Source: Thermaurantimonas aggregans
GTDB taxonomy: Bacteria > Bacteroidota > Bacteroidia > Flavobacteriales > Schleiferiaceae
Assembly (NCBI RefSeq): GCF_003851885.1
Contig: NZ_BHZE01000005.1
Span: 1 to 64,000, forward strand
Reading direction: 5' to 3'
Length of the DNA stretch: 64,000 nucleotides
Under the pieces are notes generated by a model, which was not told the DNA's origin, made no database searches, and was given only the letters and a program-made list of their open reading frames with translations. Within the stretch, counting starts at the first letter, position 1; every line of letters starts with the position of its first letter. The position numbers and the translations under genes were made by a program. Below are positions 1 to 7,787 of this stretch, piece after piece.

Positions 1-84
1 TTGCTGTTTAAAGACTACTCGCCTCACTTAAAATGTCTATGATGGCTCTAATTTACTTCAATTAAGGGTTTTATCAAAATAAAA

Positions 85-127
85 AAGAAGGCGTCCTTTA
101 CTTTTTGGACACCTTCTTTTTGCTTTT
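85..127 (+). terminator. Rho-independent terminator of an upstream gene outside the window
   Basis: A 12-base arm at 85-96 pairs with 107-118 with one C/A mismatch around a 10-base loop, and is followed by TTTTTGCTTTTT. It lies upstream of the first gene here and points rightward, so it probably ends a gene just left of the window. Bases 1-84 could hold the last codons of that gene, but no frame can be assigned. Confidence 0.75.
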
Positions 128-206
128 TAAAAGAAGATTATCTTGTCTTCAAGCGAATTTTTAAGCTATTGAAATCAGGCATAAATGCTTTTTATCAAAT
201 TGCACC

Positions 207-214
207 TATGTTTG
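207..214 (+). promoter_or_regulatory. Putative -7 promoter box (TATGTTTG) for the CBS/GSCFA pair
   Basis: The sequence matches the Bacteroidota sigma-A -7 consensus TAnnTTTG exactly and ends 7 nt before the ATG at 222, so the 5' leader would be almost absent. I see no convincing -33 TTG at the right distance. Confidence 0.45.
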
Positions 215-221
215 TCAAGCC

Positions 222-887
222 ATGGTAGCAGAAAATTACATATCATTGAGTATAAATCCTCTGAATAGCTCTGATACACTGGCACATGCCATAGAGGAGA
301 TGCTACATCATGGCACACAGTCATTACCGGTACTTCAGGATGGAGAATTTCTGGGTGTTGTAAGGCTTGAAGACCTTGAAAATCAATTAGACGATTTACA
401 GAGTTTAAGTAGTTTGACCCCAGAGCTGTTTCGACCGGCTTATGTGCAGGTAGATAGTCATGAGTTAGAAGTAATAAGCGCTTTTGGGGTTTTTAAATGC
501 GACGTTTTAGCTGTATTAGACCGCAATGGTTTGTATCTCGGTAGCATTCAGGCATCTGAACTGTTATATGCCTTTGCACAAGCGATTTCGTTCAAAATTC
601 CGGGCGGAGCTGTGGTGCTTGAATTAGCTTCAGCCGATTATCACCTTAGCCAAATTGCCCAAATTGCTGAAAGTGGTGATGCGCGCATTGTGGCGCTTTA
701 CATCACGGAAATTCCAGGCAGCAATAGGATTTTGCTGACGATAAAGCTCAACAAAGAAAATCTGGACGGAATTCTTCAGACCTTCGAGCGCTACAATTAC
801 GATATTCGGGCGGTTTTTGCTCAAACTAAAAGTGCAGTTGATTTGATGCAGCGCTACAATCTGCTGATGAAGTGGATCAACATTTAA
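222..887 (+). CDS. CBS-domain pair protein
   Basis: A 221-residue soluble protein with two CBS motifs (about residues 15-55 and 75-125). The C-terminal part (about 145-205) reads like a small ACT-type alpha/beta module. CBS pairs usually bind adenine nucleotides and regulate a partner; no catalytic domain is attached, so its ligand and partner are unknown. There is no signal peptide or membrane segment. The ATG at 222 is supported by the -7 box just upstream. Only one base separates its stop from the GSCFA gene, so the two are very likely co-transcribed. The family call is firm, the role is not. Confidence 0.8.
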   Translation: MVAENYISLSINPLNSSDTLAHAIEEMLHHGTQSLPVLQDGEFLGVVRLEDLENQLDDLQSLSSLTPELFRPAYVQVDSHELEVISAFGVFKCDVLAVLDRNGLYLGSIQASELLYAFAQAISFKIPGGAVVLELASADYHLSQIAQIAESGDARIVALYITEIPGSNRILLTIKLNKENLDGILQTFERYNYDIRAVFAQTKSAVDLMQRYNLLMKWINI

Positions 888-888
888 A

Positions 889-1893
889 ATGACCTTTCAG
901 CATCGCATTCTTGGGTTTCCTAAAGTAGAGACAGCTGAAAGGCTGCTTGAAGCTGACGATACTGTTGTGCTATTGGGTTCTTGTTTTTCTGAGAACATAG
1001 GAGCCCGACTTCAGCGCCTTTATCATCCCGCTGTAGTTAATCCGCTGGGAATAGCTTTTGACCCAAATAGTCTTTTAAAACATTTAAAACAAGCCTTCTC
1101 TGCAGAGGAGGAAGATACCTTTTTTGAGCGCGACGGAATTTATTTGTCCTGGTTGCATCACAGCGCATTCTATGCTGTTTCGAAAGAGGCTTTGAAAGAA
1201 AAAATTCAGCACGCGAGTAATGTATTGAAAAAAAGCGTATTAGAAGCTGGTTTGATCGTCATTACACTGGGTACAGCATATTACTATGTGTTAAAGAATG
1301 AACAGTTGCCAGTAGCCAATTGTCATAAGATGCCTTCGGGTATTTTTGAGAAAAGATTGCTTGCTCCTAGTGATGTAGAGCGTGTTTTGGAGGAATCAAT
1401 AGCGCTAATTTCTCAGAAGAATAGTCGCGCATCTATCGTACTGACAGTTAGTCCGGTAAAACATCTACGCGATGGAGTGGTGCAAAACACTCGAAGCAAA
1501 GCTCATTTATTGGCTGCAGTACATTCTGTGGTCGATAGGCATAAACAGGTCTTTTATTTTCCTTCTTACGAAATCATAACAGATGTACTGCGCAACTACG
1601 AGTACTACGAAGACGACATGGCCCATCCGACTAAAAAGGCAATAGATATTGTTTTTGAATATTTTGTAAATACTTGGGCTACAAAAAATACTCAAAAGCG
1701 CTTTACGCGCATTGACCAATTTTTAAAAAATCTCAACCATCAGATTCGAATACCTGAAGCTGAAAGCGCTCGGAGGTGGTTTTTGCAATTAAAAAACGAA
1801 AAGGAACAATTGCTGAAAGAGTTTGGCATAGAGCTGAGCCGCGAAGATGATGACCTTTGGAAGGCCTTATCGGCACTTTTTGAACGTCAGTGA
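889..1893 (+). CDS. GSCFA-domain protein (SGNH-hydrolase-like)
   Basis: A 334-residue protein with the family-naming motif GSCF at residues 30-33, the expected place near the N-terminus. A late Asp-x-x-x-His segment (DDMAHPT, about residue 242) is where SGNH/GDSL-type hydrolases carry their catalytic Asp and His. GSCFA proteins are common in Bacteroidota, but their substrate is not established. No export signal is visible. It follows the CBS gene by one base and its last codons overlap the convergent DUF1015 gene by 7 bp. Confidence 0.85.
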   Translation: MTFQHRILGFPKVETAERLLEADDTVVLLGSCFSENIGARLQRLYHPAVVNPLGIAFDPNSLLKHLKQAFSAEEEDTFFERDGIYLSWLHHSAFYAVSKEALKEKIQHASNVLKKSVLEAGLIVITLGTAYYYVLKNEQLPVANCHKMPSGIFEKRLLAPSDVERVLEESIALISQKNSRASIVLTVSPVKHLRDGVVQNTRSKAHLLAAVHSVVDRHKQVFYFPSYEIITDVLRNYEYYEDDMAHPTKKAIDIVFEYFVNTWATKNTQKRFTRIDQFLKNLNHQIRIPEAESARRWFLQLKNEKEQLLKEFGIELSREDDDLWKALSALFERQ

Positions 1894-3110
1894 ATGTTGA
1901 GGTCGTAAATGGTCAGACCACTGCGCAATTTGGGCAAGATGTAGGTGCTCTTTGGTGGCATTACAAGTTGTAGGTCTGCTATCTTCTTAATGGTTTCAAC
2001 GTTGATTGGAGCTAATTCAAATATTAAAGAATATGGGTGTTCTTTAGCCCAATTTTCGGCCTTTTTTCGTCCCTCGGGGGTGGGCATGTAGTGCAGACGT
2101 TCGCTTTCTTTAGCATCAGCGATGCCTGCTATGGGATGTAAAATATGATCGAATAAGACGCTGGCATCTAACTGTTTAGCCGCATCCTTACCCACAAACC
2201 ACTCCGTTGGAATTTTAAAAGTTTTCCATTCAATTCCATTAAATATGGAAATTTCTCCTGATTTTACAGGTTGGCTTGAAGTAATCTCTTGACAACTCGA
2301 GTGGATAAATTCCTCAATCTTTTTTTGTTCTTCGGCTGAAGAATTTTCGAGCAAACGGAAAAAGGAATCTATGACTAACTCTGTTTCAGGAAGCATCATA
2401 GCCATAAAATAGCCTGACTCATTGGAGGCTGTTCCTTCGCTTAGTAAGCGCTTATATAGCAGAGCTGAAGAGGCTGAACGGTGGTGACCATCAGCTATGT
2501 AAACGGCCTCAATCTCTGAAAATGCAGCTCGGATGGTCTCTAAACTATTGGCATCGTCGATCACCCACAATTCGTGTAAGACTTTGTCGGTAGAGGTGAA
2601 CTCGTATTCTGGTCGCATCAGTAGGTAGCGTTCAAATACTTGGTGAAGTTTCATTTTCCAAGGGTACATCATCAGTACTGGTTCGGCATTGAAGCCAGTG
2701 TGGTATAGATAGTCGGCAAACATCTCTTCGCGACGGGTGAGGGTGTGCTCGTGAATTTTGATGCGGCCTTCATTGTAATCGAATACACTCACAGCACCGA
2801 TAAGGCCAGTAAATACATGTAGAGGGGTGGATTGGCGATAGAGGTAAAATGCTGGTCGTTCATCAGCAATAAAGATACCATCGCGATAAAAGTTTTTAAA
2901 TGTTTTTCGAACCAGTTTATACTTTTCAGTGCCTTGAATGTTATGAACTCTGGCTTCTTCAGGATTAATGACGTGTAAAAAAGTGTAAGGATTGTTGTTG
3001 AGTTTATCGATCAATGCTTGTTCGCTGTAAGAAACGTATGAGCGTGTGGCCACTAAATATGCCTTGTCGCGCGTAGGGCGAATGGCTTTAAAAGGTCTAA
3101 AATCGATCAT
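1887..3110 (-). CDS. DUF1015 family protein
   Basis: A 407-residue cytosolic protein that matches DUF1015 along its length, with the diagnostic YIADGHHR segment near residue 205 and an N-terminal IRPTRDKA-type opening. The family is widespread and often sits near serine or phosphoserine metabolism genes, but its biochemical function is not settled and this neighbourhood gives no clue. It is a single-gene transcription unit here, convergent with the GSCFA gene. The ATG at 3110 gives the usual family N-terminus. Confidence 0.85.
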   Translation of the reverse strand: MIDFRPFKAIRPTRDKAYLVATRSYVSYSEQALIDKLNNNPYTFLHVINPEEARVHNIQGTEKYKLVRKTFKNFYRDGIFIADERPAFYLYRQSTPLHVFTGLIGAVSVFDYNEGRIKIHEHTLTRREEMFADYLYHTGFNAEPVLMMYPWKMKLHQVFERYLLMRPEYEFTSTDKVLHELWVIDDANSLETIRAAFSEIEAVYIADGHHRSASSALLYKRLLSEGTASNESGYFMAMMLPETELVIDSFFRLLENSSAEEQKKIEEFIHSSCQEITSSQPVKSGEISIFNGIEWKTFKIPTEWFVGKDAAKQLDASVLFDHILHPIAGIADAKESERLHYMPTPEGRKKAENWAKEHPYSLIFELAPINVETIKKIADLQLVMPPKSTYILPKLRSGLTIYDLNIH

Positions 3111-3356
3111 TCAAATATGCACATTAGTAAGTGCAATGTTAAGTACTATCATCGGATGTGATTTTACTTTTTATGTGATCTTCTTTTGCCTTAAAGAAAA
3201 GGCTTATCAAAGGTATGGGTATGTGAGCAAGGGACTTGAAAATGATTAGTAATCAATTGATAATCTTTTTTAGTCAAATATAAGTTGAGTGTGGTTCAAA
3301 GGGTAAGCGAAGGAACTAAGTGTATTAATACCTTGCTATCAAATATTTGAAAAATC

Positions 3357-3854
3357 TTGACAGACGAGCGCACAAAAAATACATATATTGAGGTTCAGAG
3401 ATTTCGCCAGTGGTACGCCTACCTTTTATTCGTATTGCTATTGCTGATGAGTCTATGGATGTTTTATGAAGGATTTTTAGTTCCTTTGATTAAAGAGGGA
3501 AAAATCGAGGTTGAAGCTTTGGTTTTTTCGATGATGATATTCGGAGCCTTACTCTTTTTTTGGTTCATTCGGTTGACAATCAAGATAGAAGATAAGGGGA
3601 TAATCATACACTACTTTCCATTTAATCGAGAATCTCACAAATGGGATGAAATTGAAAAAGTTGAAGTTGCGGAGTACCCATATGCAAATAAAGGAGTTAG
3701 ATGGTCAGAGGAATTAGGAATTGTGTACAGCCTACAAGGGTATAAGGGTGTGCATATACGCTTTAAAAACGGAGAAAAATGCTATGTGAGCAGTCTGAAT
3801 GCTCAGATGCTGCTTAAAGAAATCGAAAAGAGAATCGCGCAACTCGAGGGATGA
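3357..3854 (+). CDS. Small membrane protein with PH-like tail, unrecognised
   Basis: A 165-residue protein. Two hydrophobic segments (about residues 18-38 and 55-72) form a hairpin in the membrane. A soluble C-terminal half follows, with alternating strands and a final helix, resembling bacterial PH-like domains (EIEKVEV near 100, GVHIRFKNG near 134). The start is TTG at 3357; no in-frame ATG upstream fits. The EamA transporter gene follows after about 30 bp on the same strand. Function is unknown, and the PH-like reading is a guess from pattern only. Confidence 0.65.
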   Translation: MTDERTKNTYIEVQRFRQWYAYLLFVLLLLMSLWMFYEGFLVPLIKEGKIEVEALVFSMMIFGALLFFWFIRLTIKIEDKGIIIHYFPFNRESHKWDEIEKVEVAEYPYANKGVRWSEELGIVYSLQGYKGVHIRFKNGEKCYVSSLNAQMLLKEIEKRIAQLEG

Positions 3855-3884
3855 ATTTTCTTTGCGGCTCAAAAAAAGAGAGAA

Positions 3885-4745
3885 GTGGTTTGGTTTGTGT
3901 TAAGCATTGTTTGTTCAGTACTTATATTTTTGATTTTCAATATTTTTCCAAGATTTAATGTCAATACATTTAAGGCGATTGTGGTCAATTATTTGGTTGC
4001 GCTCGCGCTGGGCCTTATGGTTGATTCAGGAAGTGTCTTAAAAAACAGTAGGTTAGACTTTTGGCCGTATGTGATTTTGATAGGGTTTTTGTTCATCACG
4101 CTCTTTGGACTGATGGCGAAGGTAACGCAAGAGTATGGTGTAGCAGTGGTGTCGGTGGCTGTGAAGATGTCATTGGCAATACCTGTAGTGTTTTCTCTGG
4201 TATATTTTCAGGAACGGTTAAGTATTTTAAATGGAGTAGGGATTTTGTTGGCCTTTCCAGCGCTTTTGCTCAGTGTTGTTAACACTTCAGGAAGTAATGG
4301 AAGGGTTCAAATAGGTTTTATGCCTATTGTATTGTTTATAGGCAGTGGGATACTCGATGCCTTACTTAAATACGTGCAGCAGGTCCATCTTACAGAAGAA
4401 ACGTCAGCACTTTTTTCAGCTTTATGTTTTGGAAGTGCTTTTGTATTTGGTGCAGCCACGCTGATAGGAAGGCGAATACTCAAAGGTGATACCTTGATGG
4501 ATATGAGGTCTTTCATCGGTGGGATTGCTCTGGGCATACCCAATTATGGGTCAATTTACTTTCTGGTGCGAGCTTTACAATTGCCTGGAATGGACGGATC
4601 AAGGGCTTTTCCAATAAACAATATGGGCATTGTAATACTTTCGGCTTTGGTATCTGTGCTGATTTTCAAGGAAAAAATTACTACTGCAAAACGATTATCC
4701 ATTTTCTTGGCCGTGACAGCCATTGTGCTGATGAGTGGAGTTTAA
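3885..4745 (+). CDS. EamA/DMT-family permease
   Basis: A 286-residue protein, almost entirely hydrophobic, with about ten predicted membrane helices in two five-helix halves, as in drug/metabolite transporters. EamA proteins export or import small metabolites; the substrate cannot be read from the sequence. The start is GTG at 3885, immediately followed by the first membrane helix. The gene ends about 120 bp before the convergent response-regulator gene, with no clear terminator hairpin between them. Confidence 0.8.
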   Translation: MVWFVLSIVCSVLIFLIFNIFPRFNVNTFKAIVVNYLVALALGLMVDSGSVLKNSRLDFWPYVILIGFLFITLFGLMAKVTQEYGVAVVSVAVKMSLAIPVVFSLVYFQERLSILNGVGILLAFPALLLSVVNTSGSNGRVQIGFMPIVLFIGSGILDALLKYVQQVHLTEETSALFSALCFGSAFVFGAATLIGRRILKGDTLMDMRSFIGGIALGIPNYGSIYFLVRALQLPGMDGSRAFPINNMGIVILSALVSVLIFKEKITTAKRLSIFLAVTAIVLMSGV

Positions 4746-4866
4746 TGTTTTTGTGGTGATTGTGTTCTACCAATAGGTTTTTTTCTACCTTTTTTAAATT
4801 TTACCTACGTCGGTAACCGAATTTGAATGATGGTCAAATTTTGACAAAGGAAAAAATACAAAAAAT

Positions 4867-6024
4867 TTAGACGTACCTACGGGCTTCGTCGAGGGTAACG
4901 GGATTGCTGCCGAGAATCATTAGGCGCTCAACGACGTTGCGCAGTTCGCGTATGTTTCCTGTCCAGGGCAGCCCTTGTAGGTGTGCAATGGCGTCGGGAG
5001 CAAATTTTTTTGGAGGAAGTCCTTGCTCTTCGCTGATTTTTCTGGTGAAGTAGTCGATCAGGAGCGGGATGTCTTCTTTGCGCTCAGCAAGGGTGGGCAT
5101 TCGGATGATGATGACCGAAAGTCGGTGGTAGAGGTCTTCGCGGAAATTGCCTTTTGCGATTTCCTCTTGCAGGTTTTTATTGGTGGCAGCTATTACGCGT
5201 ACGTCAACGTTGATGTCTTTATCGCCACCTACTGGGGTGATTTTGTTTTCTTGCAGGGCGCGCAATACCTTGGCTTGAGCGGAGAGACTCATATCGCCGA
5301 TTTCGTCGAGAAAGAGTGTGCCGCCATCAGCGAGCTCAAACTTGCCTTTGCGGTCCTTAACAGCAGAAGTGAAGGCACCCTTTTTGTGTCCAAAAAGTTC
5401 GCTTTCAATGAGTTCAGAAGGTATGGCTGCGCAGTTGACTTCGACAAATGGTCCCGAGCTTCGGTTTGACTTTTCGTGGATTTGACGAGCAACGAGTTCT
5501 TTGCCGGTACCGTTTGATCCGGTGATGAGCACGCGAGCGTCGGTTGGTGCAATTTTATCAATCATTTCTCTTACGACCTGTAGGGCTGGACTTTCGCCCA
5601 CCATTTGGTACTGGCGGTTTACTTTTTTCTTGAGGATTTTGTTTTCGACGATGAGGTTTTTACGGTCGAGGGCATTGCGCACCGTGTTGAGCAGGCGGTT
5701 GAGGTCGGGCGGTTTAGAGAGGTAATCATAGGCACCGGCTTTTATGCACTCGATGGCTGTGTCCATATCTCCGTGGCCTGAGATCATTACTACTTGCGTG
5801 TCGGGCGAATGTTCGCGGTAGTAGCGGAGTACTTCCACCCCGTCTTTTCCAGGCATCTTGATGTCGCAGAGGAGTAGGTCGTAAAAGTTGTCGCCAGCCA
5901 TATCGATGGCTTGCTGGCCATTCTCGGCTTCATCTATTTGATAGGATTTGTTTTCATTCAGCAATATGTCGCGCAGTACTTTGCGGATGGCGCGTTCGTC
6001 TTCTACAATGAGGATTCTTGCCAT
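4867..6024 (-). CDS. NtrC-type sigma-54 response regulator without a DNA-binding domain
   Basis: A 385-residue protein. An N-terminal receiver has phospho-acceptor Asp54 (LLLCDIKMPG) and Lys104. A sigma-54 AAA+ domain has Walker A at 169-176 (GSNGTGKE) and Walker B GGTLFLDE. The sigma-54 contact loop reads GAFTSA (216-221) instead of GAFTGA. The protein stops right after the AAA+ lid, so the Fis-type helix-turn-helix is missing. The ATG at 6024 is preferred over GTG at 6030. It overlaps the 3' end of the phosphatase gene by 22 bp and is the last gene of a four-gene operon. No histidine kinase is encoded in the window. Confidence 0.9.
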   Translation of the reverse strand: MARILIVEDERAIRKVLRDILLNENKSYQIDEAENGQQAIDMAGDNFYDLLLCDIKMPGKDGVEVLRYYREHSPDTQVVMISGHGDMDTAIECIKAGAYDYLSKPPDLNRLLNTVRNALDRKNLIVENKILKKKVNRQYQMVGESPALQVVREMIDKIAPTDARVLITGSNGTGKELVARQIHEKSNRSSGPFVEVNCAAIPSELIESELFGHKKGAFTSAVKDRKGKFELADGGTLFLDEIGDMSLSAQAKVLRALQENKITPVGGDKDINVDVRVIAATNKNLQEEIAKGNFREDLYHRLSVIIIRMPTLAERKEDIPLLIDYFTRKISEEQGLPPKKFAPDAIAHLQGLPWTGNIRELRNVVERLMILGSNPVTLDEARRYV

Positions 6025-6947
6025 GTACACTGGTTGTTTAGGATTTGGAACATAATGCCTTCCTTGAGGGCAAAAGTGGAGAGCAGAATTTTTTTGAGAG
6101 AAGGGATGGAATGCAGGACAATTTCGAGCTGGAGGGCCGACATGTGAATGGTATCGGCTCTAAAAGGTTCCATGCCTGGCATTTGAAGCCGTTGTTCTTG
6201 ATTGCTTAATAATAAGGAGTTAAGCAATTCTAACAGAATATTTCTCGGAAATTCAAAACCATTATTGGGTTTAATGTTTTGGTTTTGAAGCTTGACGATC
6301 ATATCGGCAAAAGTGTCGAAAGAGCCGGAGGAGCCTATCAAAATCTCAGGGTGATGCACGTCGCAGGCAGAGAAAAGGTCTTCGAGTTCATCGCGCACAT
6401 ATTGACGTATGGCGCCGAGTTCATCTGCAATAGGTGGATCATGAGGTTTGAAGGTTTCAATCAATCGGCTGCCTCCGATGGCGTAACTCTGTTTCCAAAG
6501 CATTTTCTGGCTGTTGCCTATGATAAATTCTGTACTTCCACCGCCAATGTCCATCACCAAAAATTTCTCTTTTTTTAGGTCTGAAATGGAGTTTTTTACG
6601 CCTTCGTAGATGATGCTCGCCTCAGTAGTGCCATCGATGATGTTTATGTGTACACCGGTTAATCGCTCAATATCGGCAGCAAACTGTGGTCCGTTGGTAC
6701 TGCTACGTACAGCTGAGGTGGCAAAGGCGTACACCTTGGCTACATTGTGGGCCTGGCATGTGGCGAGATGCTGCTGCATGGCATCAAGACCTCGCTGATA
6801 AGCCTCTGGTTGAATTTTGCGCTCGCTGAGACCGCCTTTACCAAGTTTTACGGCAATTTTGTCATTGTAGATAATTTTTCCAGTTGATTCTTCGAAAATC
6901 AACAGGTTGAACGTATTGGTTCCGAGGTCGATGACTGCTAAGTTCAT
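6003..6947 (-). CDS. Ppx/GppA-family exopolyphosphatase / pppGpp phosphohydrolase
   Basis: A 314-residue protein of the ASKHA-fold Ppx/GppA family. It has the phosphate-1 motif IDLGTNTF at the N-terminus, the SAVRSSTN segment near residue 90 and the phosphate-2 motif DIGGGSTEF near 143. Members hydrolyse polyphosphate and/or convert pppGpp to ppGpp; sequence alone does not say which. It is short because it lacks the C-terminal HD-like domain of long Ppx proteins. ATGA overlap with the upstream mechanosensitive channel gene (6944-6947) indicates translational coupling. Confidence 0.88.
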   Translation of the reverse strand: MNLAVIDLGTNTFNLLIFEESTGKIIYNDKIAVKLGKGGLSERKIQPEAYQRGLDAMQQHLATCQAHNVAKVYAFATSAVRSSTNGPQFAADIERLTGVHINIIDGTTEASIIYEGVKNSISDLKKEKFLVMDIGGGSTEFIIGNSQKMLWKQSYAIGGSRLIETFKPHDPPIADELGAIRQYVRDELEDLFSACDVHHPEILIGSSGSFDTFADMIVKLQNQNIKPNNGFEFPRNILLELLNSLLLSNQEQRLQMPGMEPFRADTIHMSALQLEIVLHSIPSLKKILLSTFALKEGIMFQILNNQCTWQESSL

Positions 6948-7783
6948 GGCTTTGTGGTATGGGGGTGGAGGTAAACGTCGTTTTGAGGAATGGCGAATCT
7001 AAGGTTGTGTTGTCTGAAAAGTTTATCGATTTCAAAGCGTATTTGGCTTTTGACCATTGGAATTCCAAAGAGGTTATTGCTGTATATAAAAAGATCGAAA
7101 ACCAATCCGCGAGGGCCAAAGTCATTGAGCATTACCCGCGGATGAGGCTCATCAAGCACGTCTGGATGACTGGCTGCAGCCTCTAACAACAATTTTTGGA
7201 TCAAAGCGGCATCAGAGCCGTAATCGGCTGTAACAGTTATGTTAAAACGTGTTGGAATTTGATTATGGCTCCAGTTGATGATTGGAAAATTTGTGAGCTT
7301 AGTATTAGGAATCACAACGGCGATATCGTCAAGGGTATTTACGATCGTAGCTCTTAGTCCGATTTCTTGCACTTTGCATACCAAGCCATTTACTTCAATA
7401 ACATCCCCAACGGCAATGGCCCGTTCAAAAAGGAGAATGAGACCGGCGACGATGTCTTTGAAAAAGTCTTGAAGGCCTAAGCCAATGCCTACCAAAATGG
7501 CAGTGGAGCCGGCAATAAGCACCGTGATTTTGGCGCCTGTAGTTTCAATCGCCAGCACTATACCGATTACATAAATTAGGTACACTAGTATCTGGTAGAG
7601 TGCGTGTGCTTTACCCGACTCAAGGCGGTTTTGATGGACGAGCTTCCGGAAATAGAGTTTTAGGAAATAAAGTGATAATCTGATAATTAGGTAGATCAGC
7701 ACAAACACCACCAGGTTGATCACCCGGAAGTGAATGGTGCCGATGGTAAATAATTCAAATTGAATAAAATCCTTTACCGTCAT
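6944..7783 (-). CDS. MscS-family mechanosensitive channel
   Basis: A 279-residue protein with about three to four N-terminal membrane helices, then the pore-lining helix and beta domain typical of MscS. The Gly/Ala-rich stretch near residues 95-110 (GIGLGLQDFFKD) and the GDVIEVNG turn near 127 are diagnostic. The soluble alpha/beta cage follows. It would release osmolytes from the inner membrane on hypo-osmotic shock. It lies 4 bp after the O-antigen-ligase-like gene and overlaps the phosphatase gene by 4 bp. Confidence 0.9.
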   Translation of the reverse strand: MTVKDFIQFELFTIGTIHFRVINLVVFVLIYLIIRLSLYFLKLYFRKLVHQNRLESGKAHALYQILVYLIYVIGIVLAIETTGAKITVLIAGSTAILVGIGLGLQDFFKDIVAGLILLFERAIAVGDVIEVNGLVCKVQEIGLRATIVNTLDDIAVVIPNTKLTNFPIINWSHNQIPTRFNITVTADYGSDAALIQKLLLEAAASHPDVLDEPHPRVMLNDFGPRGLVFDLFIYSNNLFGIPMVKSQIRFEIDKLFRQHNLRFAIPQNDVYLHPHTTKP

Positions 7784-7787
7784 AGTT

